From NCBI RefSeq assembly GCF_030053835.1, contig NZ_CP125655.1, positions 2,852,001 to 2,916,000 of the forward strand: a DNA stretch of 64,000 nt. The letters run 5' to 3'. The notes beneath the pieces were generated by a model. It ran no database searches and was not told the DNA's origin. It saw only the letters and a program-made list of their open reading frames with translations. Source of the DNA: Cellulomonas sp. ES6. GTDB taxonomy: Bacteria; Actinomycetota; Actinomycetes; Actinomycetales; Cellulomonadaceae. The translations under genes were made by a program, and so were the position numbers. Positions 7,241-15,974 of the stretch are shown here, one piece after another. The first letter of the stretch is position 1; every line of letters starts with the position of its first letter.

Positions 7241-10200
7241 TCACCGTGGCCATGAACATCACCAAGATCACCCAGCTCGCCGGCGTGCGGTACCTGCTCA
7301 ACACGGTCGCGACCGGTGATCGCCCGTCGACCGCTCAGGGCGGGATGAGCGCCTACTACACCGCGGCCGGCACCCCGCCGGGCCGGTGGTGGGGCGCCGG
7401 CGCCGCGGCGATCGGGCTGAGCGCCGGTCAGCCGGTGACCCACGACGGCGCCGAGGCGCTGTTCTCCCGGTTCGCGCACCCGCTCACCGGCGCACCGCTC
7501 GGGCAGTCCTCGGTGCAGCTGCACACCGCGCGCGAGCAGGTGTCGGCCAACACCGTCTCCGGGTTCGACCTGACCTTCCGGATCCCGAAGTCCGTCTCGG
7601 TGCTGTGGGGCACCGCGGACGAGGCCACGCAGGTCGCGATCCTGGCCGCGCACCACGAGGCGATCGACCAGGCGCTGTCCTGGGTGCAGGACGAGGTGCT
7701 GTGCACCAGGTCCGGGCGCGGCGGGGTGGTGTCGTCCCCGGTGGTGGGGATGGTCGCTGCCCGGTTCGACCACTGGGACACCCGTGAGGGCGACCCGCAC
7801 CTGCACTCGCATGTCGTGGTCGCCAACCGGGTGCAGCGCGCCGCGGACGGCAAGTGGATGACCGTCGACGGCGCGAGCCTGTACCGGTCGGCGGTCGCCG
7901 CGTCCGAGCTGCATGAGAACGTGCTGCTCGACGTGCTGCACGAGCGCCTCGGGCTGACGTTCACCGAACGGGCACGGACCACCTCCCGGGCCACGAAGTC
8001 CGTGGTGCTGGACGTCGACGGGGTCCCGGCCGAGGTCGTCGAGAAGTTCTCCGCCCGGGCCGCGCAGATCCAGCAGGTCGAGCGCGACCTGGTCGCGGCG
8101 TGGTCCGCCGAGCACGACGGGCGAACCCCGGGGCGACGGGACATGGACCGCATCCACCAGAAGGCGTGGGCGGCCACCCGCCGACCGAAGGACAAGACCC
8201 CGCGCCCGCTCGGGGAGCTGGTCGCCGCTTGGCGCGAGCAGCTGCGCACGCTCGGTCACGACCCGGCCGCGATCGTGGCCGGCGCGACCGGCCGCGATCG
8301 CCAGATCGTGGCCGCCGATCGTGTCCGCGCCGACGTCCCGGCCGTCGAGACGTTCGCCCGGCGCCTGCTCGAGCAGGCGCGCCGCACCAGCCCGAGCGCC
8401 GCCCGCGCGCTTGAGGCCGTCGACCTCGAGGACGACCCGGAGGCGACCGTGCTGCGCGAGCGCGCGGTCGCCCAGGTCGTCGACGGGGCCCTGTCGTCGC
8501 GGGCGACGTGGTCGCGGGCGAACCTGCGCGCCGAGGCCGAGCGGCTGACCCGGATGGTGCGCTGCGCCCGGGGTGAGCGAGCGGCGCTCATCGACGCGAT
8601 CACCGACCTGGCCGTGGCCGAGTGCGTCCCGCTCACCCCGCAGCGGTACGCCCTGCCCGAGGCCGGGCGCGACGACCCGCGCGTGGCCCGCACCGCCGCC
8701 GCGGCGGGCATGGACGACCCGCTCGCGCGCCGGTTCACCCACCGCCGCGTGCTGGACGCCGAGGCCTACCTGCGCGACCTGGCCACCGCCCCGCGGCAGA
8801 GTGCCCCGCACGTGCCGGAGGCGACCGCCCGCGCGGTCCTCGACCAGGTGCGCACCCCGCACCCGCTCGCCGAAGACCAGGCCGCCGCAGCCCTGGCGGC
8901 GACCACCGACCCGGCCACGATCACCGCGGTGGTCGGCCCGGCCGGCACCGGCAAGACCACCACGATGGCCGCCGTGCGGGCCTGCTGGGAGGCTGAGCAC
9001 GGCCCCGGCACCGTCGTTGGCCTGGCGACCTCCGCGCGCGCCGCGGCCGAGCTGTCCGCGGCGCTCGGGGTCCAGGCGCACACCGTGGCCAAGATGCTCT
9101 GGGAGACCAGCCCGGGCGGCCTGGCCGCCAGGGCCGAACGCCGCGAGAACGCCGCCCGGATGGCCGCGCGCCGCTCCCCCAGGGCGCAGGCCGCCGGCGC
9201 CCGGCTGCTCACCCAGGTCGACGCGGACACCGCGACCTACCAGGTCCGGCCCGGGCAGTTGGTGATCGTCGACGAGGCCTCCATGACCGGCACCTTCGAT
9301 CTGGCCCAGCTCGCCCGCCAGGTCGAGGCCGCCGGCGCCAAGATGCTGCTGGTCGGTGACCCCGCCCAGCTCGACGCGCCCGCCGCCGGCGGCATGCTCG
9401 GCTGGCTGGACCGCACCGGGCACGCCACCGGCCTCACCTCCGTGTGGCGGTTCCACGAGAAGTGGGAGGCCGAGGCGTCCCTCGCGCTGCGCACCGGCGA
9501 CGTCCAGGCCCTCCTCGAGTACGAGGAAGCCGGCCGGCTGCGCGGCGGCAGCACCGAGGACATGCTCGAGTCCGCCTACAGCGCCGTCCTGACCGCCCGG
9601 GCCGAGGGCCGCTCCGCGATCTTGATCGCCGCGACCAACGACCAGGTCGACGAGCTCAACACCCGCTTCACCCTCGACCGGCGCGCTGCCGGCGACGTCG
9701 ACACCACCGTCCTGGTCCCGCTGCGCGGATCCGCGGACGCCGGCGTCGGGGAGGTCATCCTGGCCCGCAAGGTCGACCGCACCCTGCGCGACGAGGCCGG
9801 CGTCCCGATCCGCAACGGCGACCTGCTCACCGTCATGGCGATCGGCCCGGACGGGTCCGTGCTGGCCGAACGTGGCGACGAGAGCCGTGCCCGCATCACC
9901 CTGCCGGCCACGTACCTGACCGAGTCCGTCGAGCTCGGGTACGCCACCACCGCACACCGCGCCCAGGGCGTCACGGTCGACGAGGGACACCTGGCGATCG
10001 CCTACGGCGAGCGGATGACCCGCGAGCTGACCTACGTCGCGATGACCCGCGGCCGGTCCCTCAACGTCGCCTGGGTCGGGCTGCCCAGCGACGAGGAGCT
10101 GCGCGCCGAGCACCAGGTCGTCACCGACCGCCCGACCCCGTTCACGGTCCTGGCCCGTGCGCTGGCCGCCGAGACCGCCGAGCGCACCGCACACGAGACG

Positions 10201-12162
10201 GCCGTCCGCGAGCACGACCAGGCGCACAACCTCGGGCGCCTGGTCGCCGAGTACGAGTACCTCTCGCGCTGGCACCACGGCCCGACCCTGCACGCCCACC
10301 TGGTCGCGGTGCGCGGCCAGAACGAGGCCGACGCGATCGCCGCCAGCCCCGCCTGGGACGCGCTGGTGGCCACCGCCGCCCGCGCCCGGGCGGTCGACCC
10401 CGCCCGTACCGCGCGGCTGCTCGCCCTGCCGATCGCCCGCCCCGAACCCGACCAGGCCGGCCAGGGCGTGCTGTTCGGCGCCCAGACCGCGACCGACACC
10501 GTCCTCGACCCGGCCGCGATCCTGCAGCACCGCCTGCACGCCGGCATCGTGCAGAACGCCGACATCGGCCCCCACACGCCCGGGTGGGTCGCCGGCGTCG
10601 TGCCCGAGCTCACCGGCGCCGACCCGGTCCTGAGCGACCTCGCCTCGCAGTGCGCGGCCCTCATCACCGCCCGCATCGCCCAGCAGACCGCAGCCCTCGA
10701 CCAGGAGGGGCCGTCCTGGCTGGACCGCCTGTCGCCCAGGCCCACCGACCCCGCGCGTGCCGAGGCGTGGCAGCGGATGGTGACCGCGGTCGCGGTCTAC
10801 CGGGACACCTACCAGGTCGAGGGACCCGACCCGCTCGGCCCACGCCCGCGCGGAGCCGACCGGCGCCGAGACCGCGACTGGCAGCGGGTCACCGGCGTCG
10901 TCGAGACCTGGGACCGCGACACGGTCGACCAGCCGCTGAGCGACCCCTGGCCGGACACCGACCCGTGGGCCGACGTCGACTGGCCGGCCGAGGTCCTGGA
11001 CATCGAGCCGTGGACCGAGGACCTCGCCGCGGCCATCGACGACCTGCCGCCCGAACCACCCGAGGACCCGTTCCCCGAACCCGACCCGGAGCCGGTGACC
11101 GACGAGCGGACCGTCGAGCGCATCGCCGCGGTGAACGCGGCCGCCTGGGAGCTGTGGCAGTCCCGGGCCGCGGACTCGTGGGTGACCGGCCACCTCACCG
11201 AGCGCGGCCTGCACCCCGAAGCCGGGCACGCACCGGCCGGCTGGACCACCACCCTGGACGCCCTGCGCGCCCGCGGGATCAGCGACGACGCCCTGCTCGA
11301 GGCGGGCCTGGCCACCCGGGCGTCGACCGGGCGGCTCATCGACCGGTTCCGCGACCGGCTCGCCCTGCCCATCCGCGACGGCCAGGACCGCATCATCGCG
11401 TTCACCGCCAGAGCCAACCCCGAGATCACCGACCCGGCCGTCCCGAAGTACCTGAACACCTCCGCCACGGAGGCCTACGACAAGTCCGCGGTGCTCTACG
11501 GCCTGGACGCCGGCGCCCGCCGGCGCCTGGCAGCCGGTGCCACCCCGGTGCTGCTCGAGGGAGCGATGGACGTCGCCGCCGTGCGCGAGCTCGGCGCCGA
11601 GGACCTCGTGCCCGTCGCCTCGTGCGGGACCTCGGTCACGGCCGGCCAGCTCGACGAGCTCCGCCGCGCCGCCGGCGGACTCGGGAACCTGATCGTCGCC
11701 ACCGACCCCGACACCGCCGGGGCCAAGGCGGCCGAGCACGTGTGGCAGCTGCTCAGCCCGAACGAGGCCGCGACCGCCGGCATCGCGACGATGCCCGCCG
11801 GCCAGGACCCCGCCGACCTCGTCAAGGCCGGCGCGCTCGACACCCTGCGCACCACGCTCGCCCGCCCGGCACCGCTGACCCACGCCGTGATCGACGCGTA
11901 CGCCGACGCCGCGGCGCTCGACGAGGTCGAAGGACGCATCGCGTTCGTCCGCCAGATGGCCACCAGGCTGCGCCGGCTCCCACCCGAAGCCGTCATCGCC
12001 GCCACCGACCACCTGCAGGCCGTCGTCGGCGACGGGCTCATGCCCTCGACGATCCTCGCCGAGGTCGTCGACGCCTACACCCCGGTCCAGGCCGAGCCCA
12101 TCGACTACGTCCTGCCCGAGGTAGAGCCCTATGAGCGCGACACACCGGGGGTGGGTCTGTAG
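7237..12162 (+). CDS. MobF (TrwC/TraA-type) relaxase-helicase with C-terminal TOPRIM primase-like domain
   Basis: 1641 residues. The relaxase domain (1-300) shows the catalytic Tyr pair in GGMSAYYTAAG (40-41), FDLTFRIPKSVSVLWG, and the metal-binding His triad region DPHLHSHVVVANR (about 187-195). A RecD-like helicase follows, with Walker A VVGPAGTGKTTT (about 566-577) and Walker B VIVDEASM (about 675). The last 300 residues contain a DnaG-like core: ALPIRDGQDRIIAFTAR, VPKYLNTS, LLEGAMDVAAV (about 1437) and VATDPDTAGAKAA (about 1488), the TOPRIM acidic residues. It should nick oriT, unwind the transferred strand and perhaps prime replication in the recipient. Start GTG overlaps the upstream stop; GTG 7246 and ATG 7252 are possible alternatives. 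Confidence 0.95.
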   Translation: MITVAMNITKITQLAGVRYLLNTVATGDRPSTAQGGMSAYYTAAGTPPGRWWGAGAAAIGLSAGQPVTHDGAEALFSRFAHPLTGAPLGQSSVQLHTAREQVSANTVSGFDLTFRIPKSVSVLWGTADEATQVAILAAHHEAIDQALSWVQDEVLCTRSGRGGVVSSPVVGMVAARFDHWDTREGDPHLHSHVVVANRVQRAADGKWMTVDGASLYRSAVAASELHENVLLDVLHERLGLTFTERARTTSRATKSVVLDVDGVPAEVVEKFSARAAQIQQVERDLVAAWSAEHDGRTPGRRDMDRIHQKAWAATRRPKDKTPRPLGELVAAWREQLRTLGHDPAAIVAGATGRDRQIVAADRVRADVPAVETFARRLLEQARRTSPSAARALEAVDLEDDPEATVLRERAVAQVVDGALSSRATWSRANLRAEAERLTRMVRCARGERAALIDAITDLAVAECVPLTPQRYALPEAGRDDPRVARTAAAAGMDDPLARRFTHRRVLDAEAYLRDLATAPRQSAPHVPEATARAVLDQVRTPHPLAEDQAAAALAATTDPATITAVVGPAGTGKTTTMAAVRACWEAEHGPGTVVGLATSARAAAELSAALGVQAHTVAKMLWETSPGGLAARAERRENAARMAARRSPRAQAAGARLLTQVDADTATYQVRPGQLVIVDEASMTGTFDLAQLARQVEAAGAKMLLVGDPAQLDAPAAGGMLGWLDRTGHATGLTSVWRFHEKWEAEASLALRTGDVQALLEYEEAGRLRGGSTEDMLESAYSAVLTARAEGRSAILIAATNDQVDELNTRFTLDRRAAGDVDTTVLVPLRGSADAGVGEVILARKVDRTLRDEAGVPIRNGDLLTVMAIGPDGSVLAERGDESRARITLPATYLTESVELGYATTAHRAQGVTVDEGHLAIAYGERMTRELTYVAMTRGRSLNVAWVGLPSDEELRAEHQVVTDRPTPFTVLARALAAETAERTAHETAVREHDQAHNLGRLVAEYEYLSRWHHGPTLHAHLVAVRGQNEADAIAASPAWDALVATAARARAVDPARTARLLALPIARPEPDQAGQGVLFGAQTATDTVLDPAAILQHRLHAGIVQNADIGPHTPGWVAGVVPELTGADPVLSDLASQCAALITARIAQQTAALDQEGPSWLDRLSPRPTDPARAEAWQRMVTAVAVYRDTYQVEGPDPLGPRPRGADRRRDRDWQRVTGVVETWDRDTVDQPLSDPWPDTDPWADVDWPAEVLDIEPWTEDLAAAIDDLPPEPPEDPFPEPDPEPVTDERTVERIAAVNAAAWELWQSRAADSWVTGHLTERGLHPEAGHAPAGWTTTLDALRARGISDDALLEAGLATRASTGRLIDRFRDRLALPIRDGQDRIIAFTARANPEITDPAVPKYLNTSATEAYDKSAVLYGLDAGARRRLAAGATPVLLEGAMDVAAVRELGAEDLVPVASCGTSVTAGQLDELRRAAGGLGNLIVATDPDTAGAKAAEHVWQLLSPNEAATAGIATMPAGQDPADLVKAGALDTLRTTLARPAPLTHAVIDAYADAAALDEVEGRIAFVRQMATRLRRLPPEAVIAATDHLQAVVGDGLMPSTILAEVVDAYTPVQAEPIDYVLPEVEPYERDTPGVGL

Positions 12163-12348
12163 CGGGGCTGCGAACGCCACCTGGCACGTGGGGTCGCTGC
12201 CTAGGGTCAGCCCGTGAGCCAACCCGGCGTCCCCCAGACCCGTCTACGCCGACCTACGGCGGCGCGTTCAAGTTGCCGGTCGAGCGAACGGAGAACCGGC
12301 TCGCGCGCTGACCGGCGTCGGCAGAGCGGCCAAGTGCCCAGGGTCGGA

Positions 12349-13098
12349 CTACAGCGCCAGCCCCGGGTCATGGGGGTTGTGGTGCGGGGCGATCGGGGGT
12401 CGGGCCGGGTCGACGAGCCATCCGGGCGTGACGGTGGGTGCCGTTCCGGGGGCCGGAGCGTCCAGGTCGCCGGCCCAGGCGGTGAACCAGGCGCGTAGCT
12501 CGGCAGCGTCGGCGGGCGTCAGGTACGGGGCGAGGTCCTTCTCCTGCAGACGTGCAGCCTGGCGGAAGCGGTCGGCCAGGAGGCTGCGGTCGAGAGGGTG
12601 GACCTCGCGCTGGTCGGCGAGGTCGAGGACCTGCTCGCGGGTGTACCGGCCGGACAGGACGGTTTCCCGGACGTCGACGTAGTCGCGGGCCTCCCCGCGC
12701 GCGTACAGGGCGGTCATCTTGGAGCCGACGGCGTCGGCGACGTCGATGACCGGGCCGATGTCGGCGACGGCCACGGGCGGGTGGGTGCGGTAGTCGACGG
12801 CGAGGTCCAGCTCGTAGTGCTGGCCGGGCTTGAGCTCGACGATGAGGCGGGCGTACTGGGGGCCGCGGCGGTGTTGCTCGGTGTGCCAGCCGTTGCTTTG
12901 CAGCGCGTGATGAATGGCGTCAACGGCGGTGGCGAATGCCTCGGGGTCAGCGTTCGAGGTGAACAGGTCGATGTCGTCCGAGGGTCGCGCACCCACGCCG
13001 TGCGCGGCCAGCGCGAGCCCGCCGGCAAGGGCGAACCCGTGTTCGCCGGCCACGGCCAGTGCGGCGGCCGCGAGCCGGCGTTGCTGGGGGTCGATCAC
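12349..13098 (-). CDS. AbiEii-like nucleotidyltransferase (putative toxin)
   Basis: 249 residues starting at a GTG that overlaps the upstream stop (GTGA). The motif FALAGGLALAAHGVGARPSDDIDLF (Gly-Gly then Asp41/42/44) and a later ELDLAVDY Asp are the catalytic pattern of AbiEii/AbiGii-type nucleotidyltransferases, the toxin component of type IV toxin-antitoxin and abortive-infection systems. The C-terminal half includes DYVDVRETVLSGRYTREQVLDLA. The coupled upstream gene is the likely partner. It is the terminal gene of the element's minus-strand array and faces the relaxase gene convergently. Confidence 0.85.
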   Translation of the reverse strand: MIDPQQRRLAAAALAVAGEHGFALAGGLALAAHGVGARPSDDIDLFTSNADPEAFATAVDAIHHALQSNGWHTEQHRRGPQYARLIVELKPGQHYELDLAVDYRTHPPVAVADIGPVIDVADAVGSKMTALYARGEARDYVDVRETVLSGRYTREQVLDLADQREVHPLDRSLLADRFRQAARLQEKDLAPYLTPADAAELRAWFTAWAGDLDAPAPGTAPTVTPGWLVDPARPPIAPHHNPHDPGLAL

Positions 13099-13430
13099 GG
13101 CGTGGGTCGAAGCTGCGGGAACGCGGCTTGCCATGCGGTCACGTGCGCGGTGGGCAGGCGCAGCTGCGGCCACAGCCGCACGAGCGTTGCTCCGTCGAGG
13201 ACGGCGTGCAGGTCGGCCACGCTGGACGCCTCTCGGATGGTCCGGCTGTACAGCCAGACCACGTCCTGATCGTCGGTGAGGTCGTAGTCGCGGTGCCCGG
13301 ACCACTGGATGTGCATCGGGAGCGTCACGCGACCGGCCGTCGGGCCACGCAGCTCGGACAGCGAGTCCGGGACGACGGGGGCGGGTTGGTGGCGCGCCCA
13401 GGCGCCGCGTGTCGCCGGTGCGAACGCCAT
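13095..13430 (-). CDS. Partner (putative antitoxin) of AbiEii-like nucleotidyltransferase
   Basis: 111 residues from ATG 13430, preceded by GGGGAGG at good spacing. It contains LPMHIQWSGHRDYDLTDDQDVVWLYSRTIREASSVADL, with no HTH visible, so it is not the usual AbiEi winged-helix antitoxin. Position directly upstream and GTGA overlap with the nucleotidyltransferase make an antitoxin or accessory role likely by analogy. The family has no function I can name. Confidence 0.75.
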   Translation of the reverse strand: MAFAPATRGAWARHQPAPVVPDSLSELRGPTAGRVTLPMHIQWSGHRDYDLTDDQDVVWLYSRTIREASSVADLHAVLDGATLVRLWPQLRLPTAHVTAWQAAFPQLRPTP

Positions 13431-13513
13431 GGTGACCACCTCCCCTCGAGCACCACGATAGCGACGCGCGCCAGCGCGAACCCGGGTGCGGCGGCGGTGC
13501 GCGCGAACCGTCG

Positions 13514-13615
13514 TCACCGAGGGTCCGCCTCGTCGGCGCCGTCGGCGAGGTCGCCCATCACGGCCAGGAACAGCAGGAGCCGGTCCTCGGGTGCCGGCGT
13601 GGTCGGTGTCGTCAC
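13514..13615 (-). CDS. Possible 33-aa acidic peptide coupled to Prim-Pol
   Basis: A GTG start overlaps the Prim-Pol stop (GTGA) and the frame runs 33 codons with strong high-GC codon bias: TPAPEDRLLLFLAVMGDLAD, then an acidic end. The coupling pattern is that of every neighbouring real gene here. A helical, acidic micro-protein is plausible. Its size leaves room for chance. Confidence 0.45.
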   Translation of the reverse strand: MTTPTTPAPEDRLLLFLAVMGDLADGADEADPR

Positions 13616-14475
13616 GGCCCGGCCACCTCCCCGACCGTCGCGGCGACCGGCGCGGGCACGGGTGCCGGCGTGTGGTCGACGGCGCCCTGGAACCGGTCGG
13701 TCGCGGCGGCCACCGTCTGGTTGATCTGGCGGGAGTCGAGTCCGGCGTCGACGGCGGCCTCGATGACGGGAGCCAGGTCGGCGCCCATCTCCAGGCAGGT
13801 GCGGGTGGCCCAGGACAGCAGTGCCGCGCGCTGTCCAGGGTCGGCGTCGCGGACGCGGTGAGCGATGCCGGCGACCCGCGCCGCGAGGTGGTTGTCCGTG
13901 CTCTGGCGCGCCGGTGCGGGCAGCAGCTCGGCGATCGCCGCGGCGTCGACGTAGCCCCACCCCTGCTCGCGGCGCTCGAGGACGGTGTACCCGCCCACGG
14001 ACCCGTCGTCGCGCAGCACCGCCGACGGTGGGGCGGCGACGTAGCCGCCCTCGCCGCGGAAGTCGACGCCGGCGTGCGGCCACGCGCGGTCGCGCTGACC
14101 GTCGGGGCGGGCCGGGAAGTAGATGTGCAGCCCGTCGTTCGGGGTGGCGACCTTCATCGCCCAGCCGTCCAGCAGGCCGGCGTCCTTGAGCTGGCGGTAG
14201 GCGGCGAACCCGCTGCCGCCGGGGTAGGTGTCGATGTCCACGACGTCGAACCCGCCCGGGCCGGTCGGCAGGCCGATGTTCGCCGCCGGTGCGCGGGTCC
14301 ACCACTCGTGCACCTGGGCCAGGTCGTGCGTGGCCTCGCGCACGCCGGCCGGCTCCAGCGGTTGGGTCGAGCCGGGCGCGAGCGGGAACACCGCGACGCC
14401 GGCGCGGGCGATCGCCAGCGCCGTGCGCGCGGTCTGCCGGGCGCTGAGGGCGGGCCCGGTGGCCACGGCGCTCAC
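13612..14475 (-). CDS. Bifunctional DNA primase/polymerase (Prim-Pol) domain protein
   Basis: 287 residues, GTG start overlapping the upstream stop. Prim-Pol features: ALAIARAGVAVFPLAPGS (20-36), HEWWTRAPAANIGLPTGPGGFDVVDID (metal-binding Asp80 and Asp82), TPNDGLHIYFPA (His117), then a GVDFRGEGGYVAAPPS loop. This is the archaeo-eukaryotic primase fold common in actinobacterial plasmids and phages. No helicase domain follows; the relaxase supplies one and carries a second primase-like domain. It probably makes primers for lagging-strand or recipient synthesis. Confidence 0.9.
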   Translation of the reverse strand: MSAVATGPALSARQTARTALAIARAGVAVFPLAPGSTQPLEPAGVREATHDLAQVHEWWTRAPAANIGLPTGPGGFDVVDIDTYPGGSGFAAYRQLKDAGLLDGWAMKVATPNDGLHIYFPARPDGQRDRAWPHAGVDFRGEGGYVAAPPSAVLRDDGSVGGYTVLERREQGWGYVDAAAIAELLPAPARQSTDNHLAARVAGIAHRVRDADPGQRAALLSWATRTCLEMGADLAPVIEAAVDAGLDSRQINQTVAAATDRFQGAVDHTPAPVPAPVAATVGEVAGP

Positions 14476-15383
14476 AGCGACGGCCCGGGCTCGGTGGGGG
14501 CGGGCATCTCGCCGATGAGCGTGGGGCGGTACCCGGACCAGGGTTCGCCCGCCGGCGGCACGACCACGGGCGCCTGCAGGTGCCCGGCGGTGATCCGCGC
14601 GTACTCCTGCGGGTCGAGGTCGGCGAGGTTCACCTTGACGTAGGGCACACCGACCTTGTTCAGCTCCCGCTCGGTGGCGGTGCACGCCGGGCAGTGGTCC
14701 TTGCCGTATACCACGGCCGGCTGACTGGAGCCGGTGACCTGCTGCCACGGGGTGTGCGGCCCGAACACCATGCCGGGCGGGGCGGTCATCGTCCCCCCGG
14801 CGGGTCCGGTGGCCTGGGAGGACAGGCCGGTCAGCTCACCGGCGGCCACCAGCCGTCGGCCCTCATCGGCGGTCAGGACGAACCCGGCAGGGGCGTGCTC
14901 GGACGGGTAGGCGATGCAGGTGCCGTCGGTGGCCGGCGAGGCGACCAGCACCGCCCCTGGCGGTGCCCAGACCGCCCGGTCGGCCGCGGTGTCGACGTCG
15001 CGGCTGATGGTCGCGCCCGCGCCGACCGCGACGCAGTCCACCCCGGCCGTCGCCCGCACGCGGGCCTGGCCGCTGGCCATGACGACGGACCCGCTGCAGG
15101 CGTCGACCGTGGCGTTGTCGCTCGCGAACACCACGGCGCCGCGGGCGAACACCGCGGCGTGTGCGTTCGCCTCGACGCTGACGTGCCGGCCCGCCGCCTC
15201 CAGGCGGCTGTTGCCGATCACCCGGACCTGCACGGGCCGGGTCGATGCCAGCCGCAGCACCTGTCCCGGAGGGCTGTCGACGACGATCCGCCCGGGCTGG
15301 TCGGGCGCATCGGCGGCCACCGCGCGGGCCACCGCCTGGTCCAGCTCGACCTGGCTGCGCACGGTCACGTTCTCGGCGTTCAT
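14472..15383 (-). CDS. Fusion of a beta-helix-like domain and an NrdH-type glutaredoxin
   Basis: 303 residues. Residues 1-160 are short Val/Ala/Gly repeats with regularly spaced hydrophobics (HVSVEANAHAAVFARGAVVF, then more of the same), as in a small right-handed beta-helix. Residues 221-295 form a thioredoxin fold: VVYGKDHCPACTATERELN (CPAC at 231-234), LQAPVVV and a WSGYRP motif like the WSGFRPD of NrdH-redoxins. The combination is one I do not know. Start and stop overlap the HNH and Prim-Pol genes, so it is made with DNA-processing proteins. No signal peptide, so it should be cytoplasmic. Confidence 0.8.
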   Translation of the reverse strand: MNAENVTVRSQVELDQAVARAVAADAPDQPGRIVVDSPPGQVLRLASTRPVQVRVIGNSRLEAAGRHVSVEANAHAAVFARGAVVFASDNATVDACSGSVVMASGQARVRATAGVDCVAVGAGATISRDVDTAADRAVWAPPGAVLVASPATDGTCIAYPSEHAPAGFVLTADEGRRLVAAGELTGLSSQATGPAGGTMTAPPGMVFGPHTPWQQVTGSSQPAVVYGKDHCPACTATERELNKVGVPYVKVNLADLDPQEYARITAGHLQAPVVVPPAGEPWSGYRPTLIGEMPAPTEPGPSL

Positions 15384-15889
15384 CGGCACTGCTCCTCTCG
15401 CCGGCGCCCCCGCCGGAACTGCTCGCCGGGCCACCGGTTGGCCTGGTCGGTGAAGTAGCGGCGGCGCCGCCAGAACAGCCCGAACGCCTCGAACGTCGAG
15501 GGCATCCGCCCGCCCTTGCGCTGGTTGTGCTTGCGGCACGCGCACACGGCGTTCGCCAGGCTGGTCGCACCACCGCGCGACCACGGGATGAAGTGGTCGA
15601 TCTCCTGCGACGGGCGCTCGCACCGCCTGCCCCAGGCCGTGTACTCGCACTGGCCACCGGCCCGGGCCCGGGCACCGGCCCGCTGCTCGGTGGTGAACCA
15701 CCGGACCGGGTCGTGGCTGGGCCGCAGGTCCGGGCCGACCATGGCCAGGACGTAGGCGACCGCCGCGGCCAGCGCGAACAGCGCGGGAGCGGGCCGCAGC
15801 GGGATCCGGCCGGTCACGTACCCGATCCCAGCAGCGAGCACCGCCGCCCCGATCGCGACGGCCCCGCAGCGCCGGACGAACCGCTTCAT
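15380..15889 (-). CDS. Membrane-anchored HNH endonuclease-domain protein
   Basis: 169 residues from ATG 15889, with AGGAGGTCACG upstream. Two hydrophobic spans (about 8-25 and 35-52) precede an HNH domain: CEYTAWGRRCE (zinc Cys), SQEIDHFIPWSRGG (catalytic His), LANAVCACRKHNQRKGG (Asn/His of the fold). HNH proteins cut double-stranded DNA. A membrane-tethered HNH in a conjugation operon could act on entering or leaving DNA; that role is inferred. ATGA overlap with the beta-helix/NrdH gene. Confidence 0.85.
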   Translation of the reverse strand: MKRFVRRCGAVAIGAAVLAAGIGYVTGRIPLRPAPALFALAAAVAYVLAMVGPDLRPSHDPVRWFTTEQRAGARARAGGQCEYTAWGRRCERPSQEIDHFIPWSRGGATSLANAVCACRKHNQRKGGRMPSTFEAFGLFWRRRRYFTDQANRWPGEQFRRGRRREEQCR

Positions 15890-15974
15890 CGTGACCTCCT
15901 GGGTGTGTGTCCACCCACGCGCCGCCGCACGCACCCTTGCAAGGCCGATACCGCCCCGGGCCGGCGTCGGCGGC

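Noticed and set aside
9444..12134. An 896-codon plus-strand frame inside the relaxase gene
   Set aside because: Arg/Pro-rich translation in the +1 frame of a real gene; no start signal or motif.
6898..12222. A 1774-codon open frame on the minus strand opposite the relaxase gene
   Set aside because: Gly/Val/Arg-rich translation without domains; produced by the codon bias of the plus-strand relaxase, which has clear motifs.
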